Of a stretch of DNA of 64,000 nucleotides, positions 44,388 to 52,821 are shown piece after piece. The DNA lies in contig NZ_CP025422.1 in assembly GCF_002848265.1 (NCBI RefSeq), positions 372,001-436,000 of the forward strand, in the 5' to 3' direction. Origin of the DNA: Zhihengliuella sp. ISTPL4 (GTDB taxonomy: Bacteria; Actinomycetota; Actinomycetes; Actinomycetales; Microbacteriaceae). How positions within the stretch are numbered: position 1 is the stretch's first letter; each line of letters begins with the position of its first letter. The position numbers were made by a program, and so were the translations under genes. The notes beneath the pieces were generated by a model that saw only the letters and a program-made list of their open reading frames with translations, was not told the DNA's origin and searched no databases.

Positions 44388-45791
44388 ATGACCTCACCTG
44401 CACTTCTCAGCGAGTCCGACGCCGCCGTCCTCGAAGCCGTCGCCACGGGAATCCCCTCGGCGCTGTCGGACCTGGGGCACCTCGTCCGCATCCCCGGCAT
44501 GGCCTGGCCGGCCTTCGACCAGACACAGCTGGAGCGCAGCGCCGACGCCGTCGCCACCCTGGCGCGCGGCACCGGCGTCTTCGATGATGTGCAGGTCCTC
44601 CGCGCGGACATCCCCGGCACCGACGAGCAGGGGCAGCCCGCCGTCCTGGCGACCCGCGCGGCGCGCAACGGCAAGCCGACGATCCTTCTCTACGCGCACC
44701 ACGACGTGCAGCCCCCGGGGGACGATGCCCTCTGGGAGACCCCGCCGTTCGAACCGACCGTCCGCGACGGTCGCCTCTACGGGCGGGGAGCCGCGGACGA
44801 CAAGGCCGGCATCATGGCGCACATCGGCGCGGTCCGCGCGGTGGCCGAAGTGCTCGGCGACGACCTCGACCTCGGCATCGCGATGTTCATCGAGGGGGAG
44901 GAGGAGTACGGTTCGCGGTCCTTCGCGCAGTTCCTCTCCGACAACAAGGACGCCCTCCGCGCCGATGCGATCGTCGTCGCGGACTCCGGCAACTGGGACT
45001 CCGTCACTCCCGGCCTCACCGTCTCCCTCCGGGGCAACGCGCGTTTCACCATGAGAGTTCGTACGCTGGACCACGCCTCACACTCCGGCATGTTCGGCGG
45101 GGCGGTGCCCGACGCGATGATGGCCACCGTCCGGCTCCTCGCCACGCTGTGGAACGAGGACGGTTCCGTCGCCGTGGACGGCATGACCGTTCGGGAGGCC
45201 GAGACGCCCGTATACACGGAGGAGACGCTGCGCGACGAAGCCGGTCTCCTCCCGGGGACGACGCCCATCGGCGACGGCACGATCCTCAGCCGCATCTGGA
45301 ACAAGCCCTCCGTCACGGTGATCGGCATCGACGCGACGAGCGTGGCCGCGGCCTCGAACACCCTTCTCCCGGAGGTGACCGTTGTGATCAGCGCCCGTGT
45401 CGCCCCGGGGCAGTCGGGGCAGGACGCCTACGACGCGTTGGAGCGTCACCTCCGCGCGCACGCGCCGTTCGGTGCGGAGCTGAGCTTCTCCGACGTCGAT
45501 CTCGGCAATCCCTTCCTCGTCGACACGAGCGGCTGGGCCGTCGAGCTCACCAGGGATGCCATGCGCGACGGCTACGGGGTGGCCCCGGTCGACCTGGGCG
45601 TCGGCGGATCGATCCCGTTCATCGCCGACCTCGTTCGGGAGTTCCCGGAGGCGCAGATCCTCGTGACGGGTGTGGAAGACCCGCACTCCCGCGCACACAG
45701 CCCGAACGAGTCGCTTCATCTGGACACCTTCCGGCACGCCGTGGCGACGGAGGCCTTGCTGCTCGCACGCATGAACGCGCGGGAGATCTGA
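44388..45791 (+). CDS. M20-family metallopeptidase (dipeptidase/DapE2-like)
   Basis: This 467-residue zinc peptidase of the M20 family contains YAHHDVQPPG (first metal His, catalytic Asp), YGRGAADDKAG (bridging Asp) and MFIEGEEEYGS (catalytic Glu-Glu). A dimerisation domain follows with NARFTMRVRTLDHASHSGMF. It is syntenic with Rv2141c next to pyrD. Dipeptide hydrolysis is the likeliest activity; succinyl-DAP desuccinylase is less likely. The ATG is preceded by the leaderless hexamer. Confidence 0.88.
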   Translation: MTSPALLSESDAAVLEAVATGIPSALSDLGHLVRIPGMAWPAFDQTQLERSADAVATLARGTGVFDDVQVLRADIPGTDEQGQPAVLATRAARNGKPTILLYAHHDVQPPGDDALWETPPFEPTVRDGRLYGRGAADDKAGIMAHIGAVRAVAEVLGDDLDLGIAMFIEGEEEYGSRSFAQFLSDNKDALRADAIVVADSGNWDSVTPGLTVSLRGNARFTMRVRTLDHASHSGMFGGAVPDAMMATVRLLATLWNEDGSVAVDGMTVREAETPVYTEETLRDEAGLLPGTTPIGDGTILSRIWNKPSVTVIGIDATSVAAASNTLLPEVTVVISARVAPGQSGQDAYDALERHLRAHAPFGAELSFSDVDLGNPFLVDTSGWAVELTRDAMRDGYGVAPVDLGVGGSIPFIADLVREFPEAQILVTGVEDPHSRAHSPNESLHLDTFRHAVATEALLLARMNAREI

Positions 45792-45857
45792 GCCTTCCGT
45801 CCCCACCGGCGGTAGAATCGTGGAAGAGCCCGTACCCGGCCCGTCATGAGGAGCGAC

Positions 45858-46220
45858 ATGAGCGACACCATCCTGTCCGCAGAGACCACCCGCGCACACG
45901 GCGTCAAGCTGACGGACGCCGCCGCCACGAAGGTGAAGAACCTCCTGGAGCAGGAGGGCCGCGACGACCTGCGACTGCGCGTCGCCGTGCAGCCCGGTGG
46001 CTGCTCGGGCCTGATCTACCAGCTCTACTTCGATGAGCGCTTCCTCGAGGGCGACGAGACCGTCGACTTCGACGGCGTCGAGGTGATCGTCGACAACATG
46101 AGCGTTCCTTACCTCGACGGCGCGTCGATCGACTTCAAGGACACGATCTCGGAGCAGGGCTTCACGATCGACAACCCGAACGCAGCGGGCAGCTGCGCCT
46201 GCGGCGACAGCTTCCACTGA
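45858..46220 (+). CDS. erpA: A-type iron-sulfur carrier protein (ErpA/HesB family)
   Basis: This 120-residue protein delivers Fe-S clusters to client enzymes. Three conserved cysteines are present: VQPGGCSGLIYQL, then SCACGD near the C-terminus. ATG 45858 has GAGGAG seven bases upstream; an in-frame ATG at 45846 is less likely. TAGAAT (45813-45818) would give a 39-base leader. It lies next to ctaC, as Rv2204c does in M. tuberculosis. Candidate clients here are the Rieske protein and other respiratory enzymes (inference). Confidence 0.92.
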   Translation: MSDTILSAETTRAHGVKLTDAAATKVKNLLEQEGRDDLRLRVAVQPGGCSGLIYQLYFDERFLEGDETVDFDGVEVIVDNMSVPYLDGASIDFKDTISEQGFTIDNPNAAGSCACGDSFH

Positions 46221-46235
46221 GACGTTCTTCCCGCG

Positions 46236-46268
46236 AACGGCCGCCGTCACCCTGTGACGGCGGCCGTT
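46236..46268. terminator. Terminator after erpA
   Basis: Bases 46236-46250 pair perfectly with 46254-46268 (15-bp stem, CCT loop), followed by TCCGCTTCT. Confidence 0.7.
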
Positions 46269-46317
46269 TCCGCTTCTCAACCTGCATGGTTGGCATGAAT
46301 CAGGTGTGAGGTTGCTC

Positions 46318-46323
46318 TAGACT
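46318..46323 (+). promoter_or_regulatory. -10 hexamer of ctaC
   Basis: TAGACT, 36 bases before the chosen GTG (46359) but only five before an alternative ATG (46329). Confidence 0.5.
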
Positions 46324-46358
46324 TGAACATGCCTTGTCCGCGATCTGAAAGGTGCATC

Positions 46359-47255
46359 GTGCCCTCGAAACGCCGCCTTCGTTGGGCCGCACTCCCTGTG
46401 GGAGTTGCGGCAGCTGTGGCTCTGGCGGGATGTACTCCCACCGAGCTCAACGGCTTTCTTCCGGGCTTCGTGGATGGTGGTCCGGCAGCAACCAACCAGA
46501 CGGAGCGCGTGTCGTCCCTCTGGGTGAACTCCTGGATCGTGCTCCTCGCGGTCGGCGTCATCACCTGGAGCCTCATGGCCTGGGCCGCGATCGCGTACCG
46601 CCGTCGCAAGGGCCAGACCGGCCTCCCGGTGCAGATGCGCTACAACATGCCGATCGAGATCTTCTACACGATCATCCCGCTCATCCTGGTGCTCGGCATG
46701 TTCTTCTTCACGGCTCGCGACCAGACCGAGATCGAGACGAAGTGGGACGACCCGGACGTCGAGATCACCGCGATCGCCAAGCAGTGGGCGTGGGACTTCC
46801 AGTACGACGGTGAGACCGAAGAGGACACCGTCTGGACGATGGGCATCCAGGCTCAGCCCGACGCCGAGGGCAACATCGATCAGGCAGAGCTCCCGACCCT
46901 GGTGCTGCCGGTCGACAAGAAGGTCACGATCAACCTGCAGTCGCGCGATGTCATCCACTCCTTCTGGATCATCGACTTCCTCTACAAGAAGGACATGTTC
47001 ATCGGGAAGGACAACTCCTGGTCCTTCATCCCCACCCGTGAGGGCGAGTACGCCGGCAAGTGTGCGGAGCTCTGCGGCGAGTACCACTCGATGATGCTCT
47101 TCAACGTGAAGGTCGTCTCGCAGGACGAGTACGACGCCTACCTCCAGACCCTCGAGGAAGAGGGCAACACGGGCGACATCACCGACGCGTACGACCGTCT
47201 CTCGAACCTCCCCGGCACATCCGGGAAGACCGAAACCGAGGAAGGAGAGGAGTAA
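46359..47255 (+). CDS. ctaC: Cytochrome c oxidase subunit II
   Basis: This 298-residue lipoprotein has signal MPSKRRLRWAALPVGVAAAV ending in lipobox LAGC (Cys25). Two TM helices follow, then the cupredoxin domain with the binuclear CuA site CAELCGEYHSMM (Cys235, Cys239, His243), which takes electrons from the cytochrome bcc complex. The GTG at 46359 has GAAAGG six bases upstream and gives a clean signal peptide. An ATG at 46329 would add ten residues, including two Cys. The acidic C-terminal tail is unusual in composition. ctaD follows. Confidence 0.9.
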   Translation: MPSKRRLRWAALPVGVAAAVALAGCTPTELNGFLPGFVDGGPAATNQTERVSSLWVNSWIVLLAVGVITWSLMAWAAIAYRRRKGQTGLPVQMRYNMPIEIFYTIIPLILVLGMFFFTARDQTEIETKWDDPDVEITAIAKQWAWDFQYDGETEEDTVWTMGIQAQPDAEGNIDQAELPTLVLPVDKKVTINLQSRDVIHSFWIIDFLYKKDMFIGKDNSWSFIPTREGEYAGKCAELCGEYHSMMLFNVKVVSQDEYDAYLQTLEEEGNTGDITDAYDRLSNLPGTSGKTETEEGEE

Positions 47256-47258
47256 GCC

Positions 47259-48992
47259 ATGTCGACCACTGAAGCTCCTCGCACCGACGAGGCTCCCCGC
47301 TCCCGTCCCACCACCCTGCCCGCCCGCCAGGCCGCTCTGATGAGCTCGTCGCGTGTGGAGCAGAAGGGCAACATCGTCGTCAAGTGGATCACCTCCACGG
47401 ATCACAAGACGATCGGGTACATGTACCTCATCGCCTCGGTGATGTTCTTCCTTCTCGGCGGTGTGATGGCGCTCGTCATCCGTGCCGAGCTGTTCGCGCC
47501 GGGCATGCAGATCGTGCCGACGAAGGAGCAGTACAACCAGCTGTTCACGATGCACGGCACGATCATGCTGCTGATGTTCGCGACGCCGCTGTTCGCGGGC
47601 TTCGCGAACGCGATCCTGCCGCTGCAGCTGGGCGCCCCTGACGTCGCCTTCCCGCGTCTGAACGCCTTCGCCTTCTGGCTGTTCCTGTTCGGTTCGACCA
47701 TCGCGGTCGCCGGCTTCCTCACCCCGCAGGGTGCGGCCTCGTTCGGCTGGTTCGCCTATCAGCCGTTGGCCAACGCATCGTTCTCGCCAGGGGCGGGTGG
47801 AAACCTGTGGATGCTCGGTCTGGGCATCTCGGGCTTCGGAACGATCCTCGGTGCCGTGAACTTCATCACGACGATCATCACCATGCGCGCTCCCGGCATG
47901 ACGATGTGGCGCATGCCGATCTTCAGCTGGAACACGCTCATCACCAGCCTGCTGATCCTGATGGCCTTCCCGGTCCTCGCCGCGGCGATCTTCGCCGCCG
48001 CTGCCGACCGCGTGCTCGGCGCGCACATCTACGACCCGCAGAACGGCGGTGTCCTGCTCTGGCAGCACCTGTTCTGGTTCTTCGGTCACCCCGAGGTCTA
48101 CATCATCGCGCTGCCGTTCTTCGGCATCGTGTCGGAGATCTTCCCGGTGTTCAGCCGCAAGCCGATCTTCGGGTACAAGACCCTGGTCTACGCGACGATC
48201 GCGATCGCGGCCCTCTCCGTCGCCGTGTGGGCGCACCACATGTATGTCACGGGCTCGGTGCTCCTGCCCTTCTTCGCCCTGATGACGATGCTCATCGCGG
48301 TGCCGACGGGTGTGAAGATCTTCAACTGGATCGGTACGCTCTGGCGAGGCTCCGTCACCTTCGAGACGCCGATGGTGTTCGCCCTCGGCTTCCTCGTCTC
48401 GTTCGTCTTCGGCGGTCTGACCGGTGTCATCCTCGCGGCGCCGCCGCTGGACTTCCACCTCAGCGACTCGTACTTCGTCGTGGCGCACTTCCACTACGTG
48501 GTGTTCGGTACCGTCGTGTTCGCGATGTTCGCCGGCTTCTACTTCTGGTGGCCGAAGTGGACGGGGCGCATGCTCAACGAGCGTCTCGGTTACGTGCACT
48601 TCTGGATGCTCTTCGTCGGCTTCCACATGACCTTCCTCATCCAGCACTGGCTCGGTGTGGACGGTATGGTCCGTCGCTACGCGGACTACTCGGCCGCCGA
48701 CGGCTGGACCTGGCAGAACCAGGTCTCGACGATCGGCGCGATCATCCTCGGCGCGTCGATGCTGCCGTTCTTCCTGAACGTCTGGATCACGGCGCGCAAG
48801 GCTCCGAAGGTCATGGTGAACGACCCGTGGGGCTACGGTGCATCGCTCGAGTGGGCGACCTCGTGCCCGCCGCCGCGTCACAACTTCACGTCGATCCCGC
48901 GCATCCGTAGCGAGCGTCCGGCATTCGACCTGAACCACCCGGAGGCCGCCGAGTTCGCGACCACCGCACCCGGCGAGCGAGAGGGCCACTGA
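47259..48992 (+). CDS. ctaD: Cytochrome c oxidase subunit I (aa3 type)
   Basis: This 577-residue catalytic subunit has twelve TM helices and the haem a, haem a3 and CuB sites. Motifs: [13 protein letters not shown] (haem a ligand), [15 protein letters not shown] (His-Tyr CuB/K-channel), WAHHMYVTG (CuB histidines) and [10 protein letters not shown] (haem ligands). HPEVYI identifies a proton-pumping aa3 enzyme. In M. tuberculosis ctaD lies elsewhere, whereas here it is directly between ctaC and ctaF. Confidence 0.97.
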   Translation: MSTTEAPRTDEAPRSRPTTLPARQAALMSSSRVEQKGNIVVKWITSTDHKTIGYMYLIASVMFFLLGGVMALVIRAELFAPGMQIVPTKEQYNQLFTMHGTIMLLMFATPLFAGFANAILPLQLGAPDVAFPRLNAFAFWLFLFGSTIAVAGFLTPQGAASFGWFAYQPLANASFSPGAGGNLWMLGLGISGFGTILGAVNFITTIITMRAPGMTMWRMPIFSWNTLITSLLILMAFPVLAAAIFAAAADRVLGAHIYDPQNGGVLLWQHLFWFFGHPEVYIIALPFFGIVSEIFPVFSRKPIFGYKTLVYATIAIAALSVAVWAHHMYVTGSVLLPFFALMTMLIAVPTGVKIFNWIGTLWRGSVTFETPMVFALGFLVSFVFGGLTGVILAAPPLDFHLSDSYFVVAHFHYVVFGTVVFAMFAGFYFWWPKWTGRMLNERLGYVHFWMLFVGFHMTFLIQHWLGVDGMVRRYADYSAADGWTWQNQVSTIGAIILGASMLPFFLNVWITARKAPKVMVNDPWGYGASLEWATSCPPPRHNFTSIPRIRSERPAFDLNHPEAAEFATTAPGEREGH

Positions 48993-48995
48993 GTC

Positions 48996-49430
48996 ATGCG
49001 CGACAACGTCATCATCTGGTGGGTCCTGACCGCGTTCTTCGCCCTCGTCGGCGTGGTCTACACGGGCTGGAACATCCTCGCCCACCCCGGCCTTCCGCTC
49101 GTGAACCAGATCGAGTGGGTCGGCACGGTCGCCCTGTTCTTCTCGGCCTTCATGGGCGCCATGGTCGCGTTCTACCTCGACCGGACGCACAAGGCGCAGA
49201 ACGGTGAGCTGCCCGAGGACATCCTCACGTCGGACATCGACGACGGCGACCCCGAGCTCGGCGAGTTCAGCCCGTGGTCCTGGTGGCCGCTGGTCCTCGC
49301 GGCTTCGGCCGGCGTGTTCGTCGTCGGCCTGGCGGTCGGTCACTTCCTCCTTCCGATCGGACTCGCGATCTTCGTGGTTGCGATCGTCGGCTGGGTCTAC
49401 GAGTACTACCGCGGCAACTTCGCCCGCTGA
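48996..49430 (+). CDS. ctaF: Cytochrome c oxidase subunit IV (actinobacterial)
   Basis: This 144-residue protein has four TM segments (VIIWWVLTAFFALVGVVYTG, GTVALFFSAFMGAMVAFYLD, WWPLVLAASAGVFVVGLAVG, LPIGLAIFVVAIVGWVYEYY) and a charged central loop. It is the actinobacterial subunit IV of the aa3 oxidase (Rv2199c type). Three bases after ctaD; same operon. Confidence 0.92.
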   Translation: MRDNVIIWWVLTAFFALVGVVYTGWNILAHPGLPLVNQIEWVGTVALFFSAFMGAMVAFYLDRTHKAQNGELPEDILTSDIDDGDPELGEFSPWSWWPLVLAASAGVFVVGLAVGHFLLPIGLAIFVVAIVGWVYEYYRGNFAR

Positions 49431-49444
49431 GTCTCCTCACACCC

Positions 49445-49476
49445 CGAAGGCCCCCGGATCACTCCGGGGGCCTTCG
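49445..49476. terminator. Terminator after ctaCDF
   Basis: CGAAGGCCCCCGGA (49445-49458) pairs perfectly with TCCGGGGGCCTTCG (49463-49476), loop TCAC. It also ends 18 bases before the rhodanese stop, so it can serve both strands. Confidence 0.8.
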
Positions 49477-49493
49477 TCGTTCCTGCGATCCGC

Positions 49494-49913
49494 TCACACG
49501 CGGGTGCGGATGCGGGGGATTCCGGTCAGCGGGTCGACGGGACGGTGGTGCACACCCTCGGCGTCTTCGACGGGGTATCCCTCGCGGGCCCAGTACTCGA
49601 AGCCGCCGATCATCTCGCGCACGCGATAGCCGAGACGAGCGAACTCGAGCGCGCCGCGGACACCGCCGTTGCATCCCGGGCTCCAGCAGTAGACGACGAC
49701 CTCGGCATCCGCCGGGATCTCCTCCGGGGCACGGTGCGCGATCTCGCTGTGAGGCATGTGGAGCGCGCCGGACACGCGCCCTTGGGCGAATGCCTCGCTC
49801 GAGCGGACGTCGACCACGACCAGTGCGCGGCCGGCGGCACGGTCGGCGTGCACGTCGCTGGGGTCGGTCTCGAAGGCGAGGCGGGCGGTGAAGTAGTCGA
49901 GGCGATCGATCAT
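49494..49913 (-). CDS. Rhodanese-like sulfurtransferase
   Basis: This 139-residue single rhodanese domain has the active-site loop VVYCWSPGCNGG, with catalytic Cys in the usual CWxxxC-like position, and the conserved VVVDVRSSEAFAQG and GALHMPHSE. It transfers sulfane sulfur; the substrate is unknown. Leaderless pattern on minus (TAGTCT, 49920-49925, six bases before the ATG). Confidence 0.85.
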   Translation of the reverse strand: MIDRLDYFTARLAFETDPSDVHADRAAGRALVVVDVRSSEAFAQGRVSGALHMPHSEIAHRAPEEIPADAEVVVYCWSPGCNGGVRGALEFARLGYRVREMIGGFEYWAREGYPVEDAEGVHHRPVDPLTGIPRIRTRV

Positions 49914-49919
49914 GAGCCC

Positions 49920-49925
49920 AGACTA
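49920..49925 (-). promoter_or_regulatory. -10 hexamer of rhodanese gene
   Basis: TAGTCT on minus, six bases before the ATG, with no ribosome-binding site. Confidence 0.55.
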
Positions 49926-49993
49926 GGGATGCGCGGGCGCCGACGACCGAGGGATACCGTCGTGCGTCGCGCGAATCCTGCCGTCGTGGCCGG

Positions 49994-50518
49994 TCAGAGC
50001 GCCGCGGTCATCTGGATCCGCCGTCCGTACCGGGTCAGGCCCAGGCGCTCTTCGACGGCGACGAGCTCACGGAGGAAGTCGGTGTCCGGCGTGGACTCCG
50101 TGAAGCCGCAGCGGGAGTAGAAAGGGGCGTTCCAGGGGACGTCCGCGTAGGTGCGCAGCGTGAGCTGTGTGCGGCCCCGACGGCGGGACTCTTCCTGGGC
50201 CGCCATGACGAGGGCGCGACCGATACCGCGGCGACTGGAGGCGGGGTGGACGGACAACTGCTCCAGATGGGCGTACCCGGGTCCCTCCAGCACCTGCACG
50301 AACCCGACCGGCACCTCGAGTCCACCGGCTGCCTCCGTCGTAGGGGAGCAGGTGGCCACCAGGACGAATCCCTCGGCGCGCCGGCGGTCGTCGGCTGTCG
50401 ACGGCGGGGGCCAGTCCTCGGCACCGAAGCGATCGGTCAGAAGGCTGTCAGCGGCGCGCTCGATCTCCTCCAGGACGGCATGGTCCTGATCCGTCGCGTG
50501 TCGGATGCGGGTGGTCAT
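49994..50518 (-). CDS. GNAT-family N-acetyltransferase
   Basis: This 174-residue GNAT protein has LEQLSVHPASSRRGIGRALV (acetyl-CoA loop RRGIGRA) and FYSRCGFTES at the C-terminus. The ATG at 50518 overlaps the RidA-like stop (ATGA), indicating translational coupling and a joint function with it. The longer open frame upstream is a shadow of that gene. Substrate not recognised. Confidence 0.82.
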   Translation of the reverse strand: MTTRIRHATDQDHAVLEEIERAADSLLTDRFGAEDWPPPSTADDRRRAEGFVLVATCSPTTEAAGGLEVPVGFVQVLEGPGYAHLEQLSVHPASSRRGIGRALVMAAQEESRRRGRTQLTLRTYADVPWNAPFYSRCGFTESTPDTDFLRELVAVEERLGLTRYGRRIQMTAAL

Positions 50519-50928
50519 GCATGGTCCGCGGGCAGAGCGGCGACCGCCTCGATCTCGACGAGCTGGTCGTCGTAGCCGAGGGCAGTCACGCCGAGGAGGG
50601 TGCTGGGGACGTCGTGAGGCCCGAACGCGGCGTGGACGACGTCCCAGGCCGTGACGAGGTCCCGCTGCGCGGGGGAGGCCACCAGGACCCGCGTGCTGAT
50701 GACATCCGTCAGAGTGGCGCCGGCAGCCGTGAGCGCGCCCTGCAGCGTCTCGACACACCGTGCCGCCTGAGCGGCGTAGTCACCGGGGGCGGTGGTCGTC
50801 CCATCGTCCTCCAACGGGCAGGCTCCGGCGAGGAAGACCAGACGCGCGTCAGCGGGGGCGGTGGCGGCGTACGCGTACGGGGTGTCGGCGAGGAGGGGAG
50901 CACGGATCAGGCGCACGACCGATGACAT
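50515..50928 (-). CDS. RidA/YjgF-family protein
   Basis: This 137-residue YjgF-fold protein has an N-terminal RLIRAPLLADTPYAYAA, LVFLAGACPLEDDG, and a C-terminal STLLGVTALGYDDQLVEIEA. In canonical RidA an arginine near this C-terminal motif is needed for enamine/imine deaminase activity; here Val/Thr stand where that Arg is expected, so it may belong to a non-deaminase subgroup. Paired with the GNAT gene. Confidence 0.8.
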   Translation of the reverse strand: MSSVVRLIRAPLLADTPYAYAATAPADARLVFLAGACPLEDDGTTTAPGDYAAQAARCVETLQGALTAAGATLTDVISTRVLVASPAQRDLVTAWDVVHAAFGPHDVPSTLLGVTALGYDDQLVEIEAVAALPADHA

Positions 50929-50954
50929 GAGACGATCCTCTCATCAGGGGAGAA

Positions 50955-50992
50955 CGATGAAGGCCCCGTCCGAACGGACGGGGCCTTCATCG
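50955..50992. terminator. Terminator after qcrB
   Basis: Bases 50955-50972 pair perfectly with 50975-50992 (arms CGATGAAGG / CCTTCATCG). It ends the ctaE-qcrCAB operon on minus and lies upstream of the RidA-like gene. Confidence 0.75.
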
Positions 50993-51006
50993 AAGGGGAG
51001 TGACGA

Positions 51007-52821
51007 CTACTCGTCGTCCTCCGACTTCTTCTTCCGAGGCTTCTTGACGGGCTCGGTCGAGATCACCGTGCTGGGCGTGTTCGGCGTTTCGTCGACGTGC
51101 GTCTCGTCGACCGTGAGCGGCGCGTCCGGGAACCCGGCACGCTCGTGAGCGCCCTGGATCTCGGCGGCCTCCGCCTCCTCGTTCCCCGCAGTGACGTGGT
51201 GCTGGTGCGCATCCGCGGCGTCGATCTCGGCCTGCGTGAGCGGGGCGAGACGGTCCTCGAAGAACCAGCGCGACATCGCCGAGCGGAGGTTCTCCGTCCA
51301 CGGGATACGGCCCTTGGCGTTCGGACGGACGACCAGCGGCTCGTAGCCGTCGACGTCGATGAGCTTCCAGCGGTCGTACTTGTCGACCGGCTGGTGCACC
51401 TCGATGAACTCGCCGCCGGGGAGACGGACGATGCGGCCCGACTCGAAGCCGTGCAGGACGATCTCGCGGTCCTTCTTCTGCAGCGCGATGCAGATGCGCT
51501 TCGTGACGAAGTAACCGATGATCGGGCCGAGGAACAGCAGCGCCTGCAGCGTGTGGATCACGCCCTCCATCGTGAGCATGAAGTGCGTCGCGATGAGGTC
51601 GGAGGAAGCCGCCGCCCAGAGGACCGCGTAGAAGATGACGCCGGCGACGCCGATCGCGGTGCGGGTGGCCGCGTTGCGCGGACGCTGGGCGATGTGGTGC
51701 TCACGCTTGTCGCCGGTGACCCACGCCTCGATGAAGGGGTAGATCGCGACGATGACGATGAACAGGCCGAGCACGGCGACCGGGGCGAGGATGCCGAACG
51801 ACCAGGTGTGGTCGAGGAAGACGATGTCCCAGTTCGACGGCGCCAGACGGAGCGCGCCGTCAGCGAAGCCGATGTACCAGTCGGGCTGCGTACCGGCCGA
51901 GACGGGGGAGGGGTCGTACGGTCCGTAGTTCCAGATCGGGTTGATCTGGAAGAACGTCGCGATCAGCACGATGGTGCCGAAGACGATGAACAGGTAGCCG
52001 CCCATCTTGGACATGTAGACCGGCATCATCGGGTAGCCCACGACGTTGTCGTTCGTGCGGCCGGGGCCGGCGAACTGCGTGTGCTTGTTGATGATCATGA
52101 GCATCAGGTGCACGGCGATGAAGGCGATCACCAGCATCGGCAGCAGCAGGATGTGCAGCGTGTACAGGCGTCCGACGATGTCGGTCCCGGGGAACTCGCC
52201 GCCGAAGAGGAGGAACGAGGTCCAGGTGCCGATCAGCGGGAGACCCTTGATCATGCCGTCGATGATGCGGAGGCCGTTACCCGAGAGCAGGTCGTCGGGG
52301 AGGGAGTAGCCGGTGAAGCCCTCGGCCATCGCGAGGATGAACAGCACGAAGCCGATCACCCAGTTGAGCTCGCGCGGCTTGCGGAACGCGCCCGTGAAGA
52401 ACACGCGCAGCATGTGCACGCCGATGCCGGCGATGAAGACGAGCGCGGCCCAGTGGTGGATCTGGCGGACCAGGAGGCCACCGCGGAGGTCGAACGAGAT
52501 GTGCAGCGTCGACTCGAGAGCCGAGGACATCGCGATACCGCGCATGGGGGCGTAGGCGCCGGTGTAGTGGGTCTCCACCATCGACGCCTGGAAGAAGAAC
52601 GTCAGGAAGGTTCCGGAGAGGAACACGACGACAAAGCTCCAGAGCGCGATCTCACCCAGCATGAACGACCAGTGGTCGGGGAAGATCTTGCGACCGAGCT
52701 CCTTGACGAAGCCCGAGAGGCTCGTGCGCTCATCGATGTAGTTCGACGCGGCGCCGACGAAGCGGCCGCCGAGAGGCGCCTTGGTGTCCTTCTCGTCCTT
52801 GGACAGCGTTGCGGTGCTCAA
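51007..52821 (-). CDS. qcrB: Cytochrome bcc complex cytochrome b subunit
   Basis: This 604-residue subunit oxidises menaquinol and carries haems bL and bH. It shows eight or more TM helices, the haem-ligand pairs RQIHHWAALVFIAGIGVHML and LHILLLPMLVIAFIAVHLML, and the Q-site PIWNYGPYDP, the actinobacterial version of PEWY. The C-terminal extension of about 130 residues is charged and Lys/Glu-rich, typical of actinobacteria. Translation starts at TTG 52821, overlapping the qcrA stop by four bases, with GGGAG upstream. Confidence 0.95.
   Translation of the reverse strand: MSTATLSKDEKDTKAPLGGRFVGAASNYIDERTSLSGFVKELGRKIFPDHWSFMLGEIALWSFVVVFLSGTFLTFFFQASMVETHYTGAYAPMRGIAMSSALESTLHISFDLRGGLLVRQIHHWAALVFIAGIGVHMLRVFFTGAFRKPRELNWVIGFVLFILAMAEGFTGYSLPDDLLSGNGLRIIDGMIKGLPLIGTWTSFLLFGGEFPGTDIVGRLYTLHILLLPMLVIAFIAVHLMLMIINKHTQFAGPGRTNDNVVGYPMMPVYMSKMGGYLFIVFGTIVLIATFFQINPIWNYGPYDPSPVSAGTQPDWYIGFADGALRLAPSNWDIVFLDHTWSFGILAPVAVLGLFIVIVAIYPFIEAWVTGDKREHHIAQRPRNAATRTAIGVAGVIFYAVLWAAASSDLIATHFMLTMEGVIHTLQALLFLGPIIGYFVTKRICIALQKKDREIVLHGFESGRIVRLPGGEFIEVHQPVDKYDRWKLIDVDGYEPLVVRPNAKGRIPWTENLRSAMSRWFFEDRLAPLTQAEIDAADAHQHHVTAGNEEAEAAEIQGAHERAGFPDAPLTVDETHVDETPNTPSTVISTEPVKKPRKKKSEDDE

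Noticed and set aside
46317..49343. 1008-codon minus-strand open frame under ctaC-ctaD-ctaF
   Set aside because: Its charged low-complexity translation mirrors the sense codons; the respiratory genes on plus are certain.
50519..50758. N-terminal extension of the minus-strand GNAT protein
   Set aside because: The extension is an Arg/Gly-rich shadow of the RidA-like gene; the ATG at 50518 overlaps that gene's stop as ATGA.
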